From an uncultured archaeon (GTDB lineage: Archaea; Thermoplasmatota; Thermoplasmata; Thermoplasmatales; Thermoplasmataceae): 64,000 bases of DNA. Positions 34,244 to 42,922 of this stretch are shown here, piece after piece (the first letter of the stretch is position 1; every line of letters starts with the position of its first letter). Made by a program: the position numbers and the translations under genes. The DNA lies in assembly GCA_000965745.1 (NCBI GenBank), contig CP009479.1:1808457-1872456 (forward strand), written 5' to 3'. The notes beneath the pieces are model-generated. The model was not told the origin of the DNA, made no database searches, and worked only from the letters and a program-made list of their open reading frames with translations.

Positions 34244-35518
34244 CTAAGATGGGGAAAAATTCTCTTTTAATTTTGGTTTCTCTCTTAAAGGGATTGAGAG
34301 GAACACACATGCTGCCGCAGGTATTATTACAACGTAGGTTATCGCTCCGAGCCAACCTATCGAACCAACCAGACCACCTACTATGAAGCCAGATGCGAAC
34401 CCAGTTCCATAATAGGCACTCATCGCAATTCCCGATATGATGGGGATGTTCCTGTGCTTCACGGAGTTTTGAAGCGACGCTAGCACATTAGTAAATGCAA
34501 AAGCACTGGTGGAGACACCGAATATTGCAGCTACAAGCAATGCTTCTGTTACACTTACATTTGTACCAAATATTATAAAAGACGCGACAACCTCTCCAAT
34601 TGAACCTATCAATATAGGCCATATTCTGTTAACACGGTCTCCGAATTGTCCCCCTAATACTGCTAGAATGAATCCTATTCCGATTATTCCGGAAACACCC
34701 GCTGACTCTACAACAGTAAAACCAACACTCTGAAGGTATGATGAAAGTAGTACTAGCCAGGGCCACTGAATCAATCCAAGCAGTGCCATTATGATGATCC
34801 CGAAGATTGACCGAGTACTGAATACTCCCGACAGCCTTTCTCTCGTCAAAGGAACCTTTTCTTCATCTAAATCAACTCTGGGCTTAAGAAATTCTTTTGA
34901 AGCTTTGGGAAAAGTCAGCAGAATATAAGCAGCTACCATAACCACAAATCCAAGAATTCCGGCGATCACCAAAGTCAATCTCCAAGATGACGTACTAGTA
35001 AACAAAAGCGCATATATCACTGGACCAGTAAACACACCGATTCCCTGCAGAAGATTTACCACACCAATTGCAGTTCCCCTAAATCGTCTGGACATCATTC
35101 CAACTATAGAGAGAGCTACTGGGAAGAAAAACGCTTCACCAACTCCCGTGATGGTTCTTGAAGCGAAAATTTGTTCAGAATTTTGACTAATCCCAGTAAG
35201 AACGGTAAAAAGTGAAAAGATTCCGATCCCAAGCATTAGAGTGTTTCTTAATCCCAATTTACGTGATACAAACCCGCTTGCAGGAGCAGCAATAAACTGA
35301 CCTAACGCGAAAATGGTTGCAAGCCCACCAGCCAAAACAAATGGCAAACCTAAACCAATAAAGAGTGGCCTTAGAATTACACCAAACCCAATCCGATCAG
35401 CCCAGTAGAAAACTGAGGGAAAACCTACAGCGACTGCAACTACGATCCAACCATAGGCAGCAAATGCCGTACCGGATTCATTCTTTTTAGCCAATCTTTC
35501 TTTTTCAATATCTTCCAT
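34244..35518 (-). CDS. Major facilitator superfamily transporter
   Basis: The 424-residue protein has about twelve hydrophobic helices in two halves with a central polar loop (KEFLKPRVDLDEEKVPL). The MFS loop motif between helices 2 and 3 reads GFVSRKLGLRN, and GQFGDRVNR is its counterpart in the second half. It is an integral membrane secondary transporter, probably for an organic anion or aromatic acid given the nearby UbiD and cyclodeaminase-like genes; the substrate is inferred only from context. It is divergently arranged with the cyclodeaminase-like gene around a palindromic control region. Confidence 0.9.
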   Translation of the reverse strand: MEDIEKERLAKKNESGTAFAAYGWIVVAVAVGFPSVFYWADRIGFGVILRPLFIGLGLPFVLAGGLATIFALGQFIAAPASGFVSRKLGLRNTLMLGIGIFSLFTVLTGISQNSEQIFASRTITGVGEAFFFPVALSIVGMMSRRFRGTAIGVVNLLQGIGVFTGPVIYALLFTSTSSWRLTLVIAGILGFVVMVAAYILLTFPKASKEFLKPRVDLDEEKVPLTRERLSGVFSTRSIFGIIIMALLGLIQWPWLVLLSSYLQSVGFTVVESAGVSGIIGIGFILAVLGGQFGDRVNRIWPILIGSIGEVVASFIIFGTNVSVTEALLVAAIFGVSTSAFAFTNVLASLQNSVKHRNIPIISGIAMSAYYGTGFASGFIVGGLVGSIGWLGAITYVVIIPAAACVFLSIPLREKPKLKENFSPS

Positions 35519-35574
35519 TATTTAAAACCCATGAATAAATGGGATTACTAACTATTAAATCTTTTGTACTACAA

Positions 35575-35659
35575 ATCACTTGACCAAAATACTTAAATAA
35601 TTTAATACGAATAAAGAATTTGTAATATTACACAATTTGATTCATTTAAGTCAAGTGAT
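35575..35659. promoter_or_regulatory. Nested palindromes in the MFS/cyclodeaminase control region
   Basis: ATCACTTGAC (35575-35584) is an exact inverted copy of GTCAAGTGAT (35650-35659). Between them lies the perfect 12-base palindrome TGTAATATTACA (35621-35632). The 289-base gap holds no gene and is very AT-rich, with TATA-like boxes near 35707-35719 and 35778-35791, the latter 25 bp before the ATG at 35808. A regulator binding site for both divergent genes is the likely reading. Confidence 0.5.
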
Positions 35660-35807
35660 ATTAGGTCTTAGATAGAAGTCTGTTAATTTAATCTTCGAGA
35701 GAGTTTATATAAATATTTGTGTGGTTATGTATTAAAGTCTTCCTGCTTTTCAATATTACAAAAAATGCTGAACAGCAAATATTTAATATCATATCCAATC
35801 AGATACC

Positions 35808-36791
35808 ATGGTTCTATACTTATCTAACGAAGATGTGCAGAAAGCTGTGGGGATAGACGATCTTGTCAAGAATGTAAGAACTGCACTTATGGATTACGGG
35901 CTTAAAAGGGCACAAAATTCTCGCCGCCATACCCTATCATTGGAAGGTGGTATTTTTAGGAATATGATGGCAGTGATTCCTGCACTAGAGGTTGTTGGAC
36001 TGAAGGAAGGTATGTGGAAATCAAGTGAAAAAGAAGGAAGGACAAAAGATGTAGAGAGGAACACTGAATTGGTATGCCTTTATTCTTTAAAAGAGGAAAA
36101 ACTCCTGTCAATAATAAAATCTCATCGGTTGAATGAATTGCGCACTGCCGCGGGAAGCGCGATAGCTACTGAATTGTTATCCAGAAACAATTCTACTACT
36201 TTAGGGATAATAGGAACAGGACCACATGCATTTGCTCATCTGGAAGTCCTTCAAAGGATTAAACCGTTTAAATCATACAGAGTATATAGCAGGAAGCCTG
36301 AAAATAGGAAGGCATTCATAAATAAAGCTCAGACAATGTTTGATTCTGTTGAGTCAGTCAACTGTAATAGTGCCGAAGAAGTCTTAGAATACTCTGATGT
36401 AATAGTGGAGGCCACATACTCAAGAGACCCTGTGATAAAAGGTGATTTCATTCAAGATGGGACACATATAAATTCAATAGGGTCGAGTTTTGGTGGGAAG
36501 CAGGTCTTGGACGATACTTTGTTGCGCAAAATGTCTCGGATGGTAGTTGATTTTAAAGAGCAGTCTCTTTATGATAATTCAGGCGATATAATTGGTCCCG
36601 TATCAAAGAACATCATAGCATATCCAGATATTGATGAGCTTGGTCAATTAGTGGCAGGAGTGAGAGAAGCTAGAATTTCAAATGATGAGGTAACTGTATA
36701 CAAGTCACTAGGCATGGGTTTGTTTGATGTTGCAGCAGCATTCTCTGTTTACGCTTCTGCAATTAAAGAAGGTATTGGTAGGGAGATATAG
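35808..36791 (+). CDS. Ornithine cyclodeaminase/mu-crystallin family protein
   Basis: The 327-residue protein has the family layout: an N-terminal substrate domain (HTLSLEGGIF, LKEGMW), then a Rossmann domain with GIIGTGPHAFAHLEVL near residue 128, EATYSRDPVI and NSIGSSFGGKQ. Members include ornithine cyclodeaminase, alanine dehydrogenase of archaea and ketimine reductases; the exact reaction cannot be decided. Cytosolic, NAD(P)-dependent. It belongs to the AT-rich block, divergent from the MFS transporter and convergent with ubiD. Confidence 0.86.
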   Translation: MVLYLSNEDVQKAVGIDDLVKNVRTALMDYGLKRAQNSRRHTLSLEGGIFRNMMAVIPALEVVGLKEGMWKSSEKEGRTKDVERNTELVCLYSLKEEKLLSIIKSHRLNELRTAAGSAIATELLSRNNSTTLGIIGTGPHAFAHLEVLQRIKPFKSYRVYSRKPENRKAFINKAQTMFDSVESVNCNSAEEVLEYSDVIVEATYSRDPVIKGDFIQDGTHINSIGSSFGGKQVLDDTLLRKMSRMVVDFKEQSLYDNSGDIIGPVSKNIIAYPDIDELGQLVAGVREARISNDEVTVYKSLGMGLFDVAAAFSVYASAIKEGIGREI

Positions 36792-36807
36792 AGAAATCGG
36801 AACTATC

Positions 36808-38277
36808 TTAAGTATCTGGACCTCTATTCCTTTGTTTTAAAGCTAAATCTATTTTCGAGATAGCCGCTTTCCTTATCTCCTCTGGAAACTCGAGGAAATC
36901 AGATACAGGTGGAACTTCACCTTCCTTGAACCATGCGGGAAATCTGCAGTCAATTATCACTTTTGCTAGCCCCCTTCTCTGCTTGATCAGAGACGGATCC
37001 CTTCCTTGCGGTATCAACCCAGCGAAATCATAGAAGTTCGGAATAACAGTAATGTCCCTATCGGGCTTACACCTAGTGCACATTGCCCATATAACTTCGT
37101 TAAGATTTGTTATATCAATATCTTTATTGACTATAACTACCCAGTCAGCACCTGCTCCGACCTTAGTTCCCCAAAGTGCAGAAGCTACGTGTTTGTCGTG
37201 GCCGGGGTATGGATTTCCATCAGTGGCTATAACCACTAAGTGATTTGAAGGAGACCATGGGTGGTAAGCAATATCTACAACTGCTGGAATTCCAAGATCA
37301 TCTATTAGAGCTTTTCTACTAAGTGCACTATTGCCAACTGACATTATAATGTGGTCTTCAACAATTGGTTTTCCTTCCAGTGTCCCTGTATTAATAGGAG
37401 AGTCCCTATGGGTTATGCATTTAACATCAAAAACAGGTCTTTCCTGAATGCCGCCAGCGTAATATCCTATATACTCACCAAATGGGCCCTCAGTTCTAAG
37501 CTTATGTGGGTCAATTTCTCCCTCCAACACTATTTCAGCGCTTGCGGGAACTTCTAAATCCAATGTTTCGCATTTCACCATTTCCAGGGGTTTTTCGCGA
37601 AGTGCTCCTGCCATTTCAAGTTCATTGACATTAAATGTATACCTTCCACACGAGGCAAGAACCACCGAGGGGTCAACTCCTATGGCAACCGCCGCAGGCA
37701 TTGGTTTGTTAAGCATCTTGTATTTCTTGAAATGATAACCTATGTGTTGCGCCGGAACAATGAACATTCCAGTGCTGGTTGGATCATGTATCATCATTCT
37801 GTAAACGCCCATGTTAGTCCAGTCAGTTTCAGGGTCTTTGGTTATGACACAACCAAAGGTTCCAATAAATTTGCCTCCGTCCCGAGGGTTCCACTTAGGC
37901 GTAGGGAACTTATATAAGTCCACTTCTTCATCCTTGAGAATGTTTTCCTTGACTGGGCCGGAACTAACAATTTTAGGCGGAATTGGTTTTTTAATCCGTT
38001 CGTAGTACGTTTTAATGATCTCTTTTACGTCAGTATCGGCGGGTAGCCCAAGAGCGATGGCATATCTTCGATACGTGGATACCATTCCTGAAAAGAATTT
38101 GTAATCTGAACCGTACCCCTTTAATTTGTTGAACATGATTGCAGGTCCTCCAATGTCAAACGTCCTCCTAGTTATTGCTCCTACCTCTAGATCGGGGTCC
38201 ACCTCCTCATTTATTTCTAGAATCTCGTTTGTAACCCTGAGCTTATCGATGAACTGTCGCAAGTCATTGAATGCCAT
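36808..38277 (-). CDS. ubiD: UbiD family (de)carboxylase
   Basis: The protein is 489 residues from the preferred ATG. UbiD enzymes use prenylated FMN to decarboxylate aromatic or unsaturated acids. The family signature EGPFGEYIGYYAGG is intact (near residue 270), as are IMFNKLKG and the NSALSRKALIDDLG region. The start at 38277 is supported by the TATA box AATATATATT (38298-38307); a start three codons upstream is also open. No UbiX prenyltransferase gene, needed to make the cofactor, is in the window. It lies at the edge of the AT-rich block and may act on a compound brought in by the MFS transporter. Confidence 0.9.
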   Translation of the reverse strand: MAFNDLRQFIDKLRVTNEILEINEEVDPDLEVGAITRRTFDIGGPAIMFNKLKGYGSDYKFFSGMVSTYRRYAIALGLPADTDVKEIIKTYYERIKKPIPPKIVSSGPVKENILKDEEVDLYKFPTPKWNPRDGGKFIGTFGCVITKDPETDWTNMGVYRMMIHDPTSTGMFIVPAQHIGYHFKKYKMLNKPMPAAVAIGVDPSVVLASCGRYTFNVNELEMAGALREKPLEMVKCETLDLEVPASAEIVLEGEIDPHKLRTEGPFGEYIGYYAGGIQERPVFDVKCITHRDSPINTGTLEGKPIVEDHIIMSVGNSALSRKALIDDLGIPAVVDIAYHPWSPSNHLVVIATDGNPYPGHDKHVASALWGTKVGAGADWVVIVNKDIDITNLNEVIWAMCTRCKPDRDITVIPNFYDFAGLIPQGRDPSLIKQRRGLAKVIIDCRFPAWFKEGEVPPVSDFLEFPEEIRKAAISKIDLALKQRNRGPDT

Positions 38278-38460
38278 ACCTGTCAAACATTACTCGAATA
38301 TATATTCTTTTTGTAATTTCTATAACCAAACATCAAAAATTTTCTATGGGCTACTTTAAGCCAATGAGTAATCCGACCCATATCACAACTTTCCAGAGAG
38401 CCAACCAATTTGTGGAAATGGAATAGATCTCTTTTTGGTGGTGGTGAACCCTTCATATAA

Positions 38461-39144
38461 CTAATGGAATCTGTTAGCTTGATGCTTGACCTTCCACAGT
38501 ACGTCTATAAATTGCTTTCTACTTAGTCTTCCAGTGTTGACGTTTCTCGGGCTGGGGTGGTAGCAGCATACTTCCTTGAATTTCCCATAGTCATACACCT
38601 CTCCGTGCACAAATTTCTTCCCCCTGGTATCAAAACCTTTCTTCCTGAGGTATTTATTGAAACCAGTATGAGCCACGGTTCCAAGTGTAAGTACAACTTT
38701 GAGGTTTGACATTGAGTCAATCTCAAATTCAAGATACTCCGAACAGTTATTTATCTCCTCACCTGCGGGCTTATCGTTAGGGGGAACACACTTCAGGACA
38801 GCAGTTATGTATGTATCGTAATATTCAAGCCCGTCGTCTATAGATGTCGAAGTAGGAATGTTCGATATTCCCACCTCATGCAGGCAGGATACCAGAAAAT
38901 CCGAGCTTTTATCGCCGGTGAAGACTCTCCCAGTCCTGTTGCCTCCAGTGGCGGCGGGAGCAAGTCCAAGGACAAGGATGCTGCCGGATATATCCCCAAA
39001 TCCAGGGACGGGCCTGGACCAGAAATTCTCGCCAGCGTATCTTGAATTCCTCCCGGATACTTCCTCGCGAAACCTGACCAGCCTGTCGCATTTTCTGCAC
39101 TCTATCAGCTTCTTGTTGAACTCCTGCATGTTTTTGTATTTCAA
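38461..39144 (-). CDS. Uracil-DNA glycosylase, type 5 (UDGb)
   Basis: The 227-residue repair enzyme removes uracil and other deaminated bases from DNA. Family features are GLAPAATGGNRTGRVFTGD (motif A, near 60-78) and YHPSPRNVNTGRLS (motif B, near 193). Cysteines in ECRKC (near 16-20), KCVPP and NNC provide the 4Fe-4S cluster ligands. A TTG start at 39144 lies about 26 bp after a TATA-like TTAAGTATAT (about 39167-39176), compatible with a leaderless message; the ATG five codons in (39129) is the alternative. Divergent from the TPR gene. Confidence 0.92.
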   Translation of the reverse strand: MKYKNMQEFNKKLIECRKCDRLVRFREEVSGRNSRYAGENFWSRPVPGFGDISGSILVLGLAPAATGGNRTGRVFTGDKSSDFLVSCLHEVGISNIPTSTSIDDGLEYYDTYITAVLKCVPPNDKPAGEEINNCSEYLEFEIDSMSNLKVVLTLGTVAHTGFNKYLRKKGFDTRGKKFVHGEVYDYGKFKEVCCYHPSPRNVNTGRLSRKQFIDVLWKVKHQANRFH

Positions 39145-39282
39145 CGCAACCGCCCATGCATTGAACGATATACTTAACTTGTTCCCTTGTCCGGACGTGC
39201 CCCCTTACATACACATATTCGTACCGCCTGACGTGCAGATCAAGCTTAAATATGGAGTAATCTGTTTGTGTAAGTAATCATT

Positions 39283-40470
39283 ATGCAGGGTCAGTCTAAG
39301 ATCGAATATGTACGAAACAGGATCAACATACTGATGAAACTTGGCCGTGAAGACCAGGTTCTGAAAGAGTATGATGAAATTATTAGATTAACCGGCGAAA
39401 ATGATGAAATTCGCTTCAAGAAGGCTGTGCTTCTTTTCAGGATGAAGAGAATGAAGGAGGCTGCCGAGGAGTGCGACAGGGCGATCTCAATAAATTCCTC
39501 CGTTCCAATATACCACTACGGGAAAGCCCTGGCACTCAATGTCCTCGAAGATTACCCGGGAAGTCTTAAAGAGATCAATGAAGTTCTCAGGCTTGTTTCA
39601 TCACCCCAAAGGGAGAGTGTGTATGAGACCCCAAGCAGGAATATCAACCTCGAAATAGAGCGGCTGCTGAAGCACTTTGAAGAAATAGAATCACACGAAG
39701 TTCCTGAGCACAACATAGAAACCTTTGCTGAAGGAGCAGAGGAAAAGGAGGAACCGGTTCGGAAAGAGGAATTCTTTGAACCGCAGGCCCGAAACAAGAT
39801 TTCTGTCAGGGATCAGAGTTTTCTGGACCCGGATTTCACTGAATCCATAGATGACCTCAAGAAACTTGACAAGGCGCTAAAGGATATAGACATACATTTC
39901 AACCGGCTGAAGAGTGCCGCACAGAGCGTAGATCTTGCAATAGACGAGAAAGAGGGGAGACTGAAAAGATTATTGGCCAGTTGCACCGATCCGCAAATTG
40001 AAGAAATTCTCAGAGGATACAGTGATGTATTGAGGGTCGACATTAATGGGGAAGACCGCAGAAACCTTAGAAAGATCGAACGTGTACTGGATTCCAATCC
40101 CAAAAATGGTGAACTTCATTATGGAAAAGCGCTCTTTCTCTACACTAGGGGAGATTTTGATGAGGCCATGGCCGAGATGGAAATAGCCAGGAACCTTGAC
40201 CCTGTCAGCAGTGCTTACAATTTTGGGATCACCCTTATCGAAAATAAGTCCATGGACTATGAGCAATCAATCAAAAACCTGACCAACCAGGCAAGGGAAA
40301 GCCCTGACAACCCTTCTGTCCATTACAAGAGGGGGATGATGCTTTACCTGCTCAAGCGTTTTGGAGAGGCAGCCGATGAGTTCAACAATGCAATAGATCT
40401 CTACCAGTATGACCCGAGATACTACTTTGGGCGCACTCTTGCGAGATACATGCTAGATTCTGTAGCATGA
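39283..40470 (+). CDS. Tetratricopeptide repeat protein
   Basis: The 395-residue cytosolic protein has TPR-like helix pairs at both ends: residues about 1-110 (AVLLFRMKRMKEAAEECDRA, AISINSSVP) and about 265-390 (ELHYGKALFLYTRGDFDEAM, GMMLYLLKRFGEAADEFNN). The centre is acidic and then charged and helical, possibly a coiled coil (about 185-245). It is likely a protein-protein scaffold; no enzymatic motif is seen. TATA-like CTTAAATAT at about 39244-39252 precedes the ATG. Confidence 0.85.
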   Translation: MQGQSKIEYVRNRINILMKLGREDQVLKEYDEIIRLTGENDEIRFKKAVLLFRMKRMKEAAEECDRAISINSSVPIYHYGKALALNVLEDYPGSLKEINEVLRLVSSPQRESVYETPSRNINLEIERLLKHFEEIESHEVPEHNIETFAEGAEEKEEPVRKEEFFEPQARNKISVRDQSFLDPDFTESIDDLKKLDKALKDIDIHFNRLKSAAQSVDLAIDEKEGRLKRLLASCTDPQIEEILRGYSDVLRVDINGEDRRNLRKIERVLDSNPKNGELHYGKALFLYTRGDFDEAMAEMEIARNLDPVSSAYNFGITLIENKSMDYEQSIKNLTNQARESPDNPSVHYKRGMMLYLLKRFGEAADEFNNAIDLYQYDPRYYFGRTLARYMLDSVA

Positions 40471-40518
40471 TAGTACTATTTTTTATACCTGTACATTATA
40501 TTAATAATAAGTGTAATA

Positions 40519-40935
40519 ATGGCTCTTTCGGCACTCTACGTTATAATTGGACTAGTTGTGGCATGGATTGTGATTTCCATCCCACTGTATCTGGCAGCTA
40601 AGGTAGTTGCTGGAAGGCGTGCAACATTCGGAAAGGCGCTCCTCGCATCCCTCATTGGCCCGGTGGTTGAGTATTTGTTCCTTTTTGTGTTCATACTTTT
40701 CCTGACGCCGTTTATAGGTGTTGCTGCCATCCCGATTGCACTGATACTGGCAATAATAATCCTGATATACGTATACGCATCGATATTCAGCACCTCATGG
40801 CTTGGCGGGCTGGGGATTGCTATCATTTCCTTCATCATAAGCTTCATTATAATCGGGATATTCTCGGCGTTTTTCACGTTCCTGCCACTCGGAACTTCAA
40901 TCTTTCATGGTGGTCCGAGGTCCGGACTCCCGTAA
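40519..40935 (+). CDS. Small hydrophobic membrane protein
   Basis: Nearly the whole of this 138-residue protein is hydrophobic, with four predicted transmembrane helices (about 5-25, 40-65, 68-92 and 95-122) and a short glycine-rich tail (HGGPRSGLP). No family is recognised. The ATG follows a TATA-like ATATTAATAA (40497-40506) at leaderless distance. It lies 48 bases after the TPR gene. Confidence 0.72.
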   Translation: MALSALYVIIGLVVAWIVISIPLYLAAKVVAGRRATFGKALLASLIGPVVEYLFLFVFILFLTPFIGVAAIPIALILAIIILIYVYASIFSTSWLGGLGIAIISFIISFIIIGIFSAFFTFLPLGTSIFHGGPRSGLP

Positions 40936-41032
40936 TTTTTCCCTTTAAACCCGTTATTGTTTCTAGCGTTCCTTAAGTATATCTGAACAAAAAGGTTAAA
41001 TAATGAACTATTGTTATATTTCTGGTGATAAT

Positions 41033-41725
41033 ATGCAATTAAACGGAGAAGAAGATTTCTATTCACAGGCTTACAAGTTTGTCAAAAGGCACAACGCCAC
41101 CAATAATGAATTCATTGACAGGTTTTCCAGGGGAGACATTTCGGACGGAGAATTCCGTCGTTTCTCGGTTGAATTCTATCATTTTACAAGAGAGTGGCCC
41201 TCGATTTTGTCTACGCTGCTTGTGAACACCCCCGACGAGAACGATGCAGCCAACCTTACTACGATCCTTGTATCCGAACTTGGCGATGACGACCCCGGCC
41301 AGAGACACGAGCTTCTATACAGAAAGTATCTCAGAAGCATAGGGCTTGACCCGGCTGAAATAGTAATGAAGAAGCAGCTCAACACAACTAAGTCTTGGCT
41401 TGACGGAATGAGAAAATACTTCGCGGGCGACCATTTTGAAGCTCTAGGGGCAGAATTCGGGCTTGAAAACATGGCAATTCCAATGTGGGACAAGTTGCTC
41501 GCCGGTTTTGAGAAATGGAAAGCATCCCATCCTGACTATTCGGGAATGGACCTTGAATATTTCACATTCCACAGGGCACTTGAGGAGAAGCATGAAGAAG
41601 CAATGGAGGATGTGCTCGGGAAGCACAAGGATGATGGGTCAGCCAGGGAAAAATTCATCACTGGTGCCAGAGGAATTTTAGATCTAGAGGAGAAGTTCTG
41701 GATCGGGCTAGGAAATAACCAGTGA
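41033..41725 (+). CDS. Haem-oxygenase-like di-iron protein (TenA/HDO superfamily)
   Basis: This 230-residue all-helical protein matches the iron-containing redox enzyme branch of the haem-oxygenase-like fold. Candidate metal ligands have the family spacing: Glu47 (VEFYHF), Glu82 and His92 (SELGDDDPGQRHELL), a glutamate in GAEFGLEN, and His residues in TFHRALEEKHEEAM near the C-terminus. Known relatives include CADD, UndA and SznF-type oxygenases, which act on fatty acids, amino acids or tyrosine-derived cofactors; the substrate here is unknown. The ATG at 41033 follows GGTGAT (41024-41029), a clear Shine-Dalgarno site. Confidence 0.78.
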   Translation: MQLNGEEDFYSQAYKFVKRHNATNNEFIDRFSRGDISDGEFRRFSVEFYHFTREWPSILSTLLVNTPDENDAANLTTILVSELGDDDPGQRHELLYRKYLRSIGLDPAEIVMKKQLNTTKSWLDGMRKYFAGDHFEALGAEFGLENMAIPMWDKLLAGFEKWKASHPDYSGMDLEYFTFHRALEEKHEEAMEDVLGKHKDDGSAREKFITGARGILDLEEKFWIGLGNNQ

Positions 41726-41746
41726 TCCGGCCTCAACCCTGCCCTC

Positions 41747-42922
41747 CTATGCAGGAGCAGTTTCCCTTGCGGCATTTTCCTCCATTTTTTGAAGTATGAT
41801 ATCCGTATCTTTGAGGATATGGCCTGTCAGTACGCACGCAACCACATCATTCCTGTCAATTACCCCCTGATTCCTCAGTTTTTTCACTCCAGCAACAGAA
41901 GCCGCAGAGGCCGGCTCACAGCCTATGCCGGATAAATCGATCATGCGCTTGGAATCGTATATTTCCTCATCAGAAACTGACACAGCAATTCCGTTGGTGT
42001 ATTCCAGCGATTTTTTGGCTTTCCTCCAGTTTACAGGGTTCCCTATTCGAATTGCCGAGGCCATAGTCTGCGGGTCATCTTCAGGAACGAGGGGATCGCT
42101 GCCCCCTTCTGACATGTATCTGTAGAACGGGCTTGCGCCTTCTGCCTGCACCGCAATAATCCGTGGGATGTCGTAAAGGACTCCCCAATCCTTCATCTCC
42201 TTGATGGCCTTTCCAAACGCGCTGGTATTCCCCAGATTTCCTGCGGGGACAGCGATGTAATCGACGGTGATAAGTTCCTCTATAAGCTCAAAGATGATGG
42301 TTTTCTGCCCTTCAACTCTCCACGGGTTGATAGAGTTTAAGGGGTAGGGCTTATCGTATGCGCCGACAGAATCTATTACTTTCCTCATCGCTCCATCGAA
42401 ATTACCATCGAAAGTCTCGATGTTTGCGCCATAGGCAACTGCCTGTGCAAGCTTTGATTTTGTAATCCTTCCCGATGGGATAACCACGGTCATTCCTATA
42501 CCTGCGAATGAAGTATAAGCCGCTGCAGACGAAGAGGTATTGCCGGTTGAGGCACAAATTGCGTGATTGAGGCCAAGCCTTTTTGCTTCGGATACAGCCA
42601 CCGTCATGCCCCGATCCTTGAAGCTACCTGTGGGATTCCTCCCCTCGTGTTTTAGGTGGAGGTTGTTCACTCCTGAATATGCTGACAGTTTGTCATTTTC
42701 GTAAATTGTGGTGGCACCTTCACCAAGGGTCACGATGAATTCTTCAGGCAGAGTGGGGTGTATCATCTCCTTGTACCTCCAAACACCTTTTGTAGAGTAT
42801 ACCTCCCACTCCACATCCTGGTGATTCACCTCCAGGGGAGACTTGCATTTATCGCACCTATAATCTGTCCTGTTTATGTGATAATATTCCCCGCATTCAA
42901 TGCATCTGAGATTTGTAATCAT
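41747..42922 (-). CDS. thrC: Threonine synthase
   Basis: The PLP enzyme converts O-phosphohomoserine to threonine. The 391-residue protein starts with a zinc-ribbon-like CIECGEYY...CDKCKS (residues 7-27), then NPTGSFKDRGMT with the PLP lysine (near 100-104), CASTGNTSSSAAAY, and the phosphate loop PAGNLGNTSAFG. This N-terminal ribbon is typical of archaeal threonine synthases. The start overlaps the stop of thrB by four bases (ATGA), so the two are translationally coupled and form the last two steps of the threonine pathway. Confidence 0.95.
   Translation of the reverse strand: MITNLRCIECGEYYHINRTDYRCDKCKSPLEVNHQDVEWEVYSTKGVWRYKEMIHPTLPEEFIVTLGEGATTIYENDKLSAYSGVNNLHLKHEGRNPTGSFKDRGMTVAVSEAKRLGLNHAICASTGNTSSSAAAYTSFAGIGMTVVIPSGRITKSKLAQAVAYGANIETFDGNFDGAMRKVIDSVGAYDKPYPLNSINPWRVEGQKTIIFELIEELITVDYIAVPAGNLGNTSAFGKAIKEMKDWGVLYDIPRIIAVQAEGASPFYRYMSEGGSDPLVPEDDPQTMASAIRIGNPVNWRKAKKSLEYTNGIAVSVSDEEIYDSKRMIDLSGIGCEPASAASVAGVKKLRNQGVIDRNDVVACVLTGHILKDTDIILQKMEENAARETAPA

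Noticed and set aside
34227-34253. CCCATC/GATGGG hairpin between the convergent hypothetical and MFS genes
   Set aside because: Short 6-base arms with a 15-base loop that overlap the MFS stop; no T tract, so it is within chance expectation.
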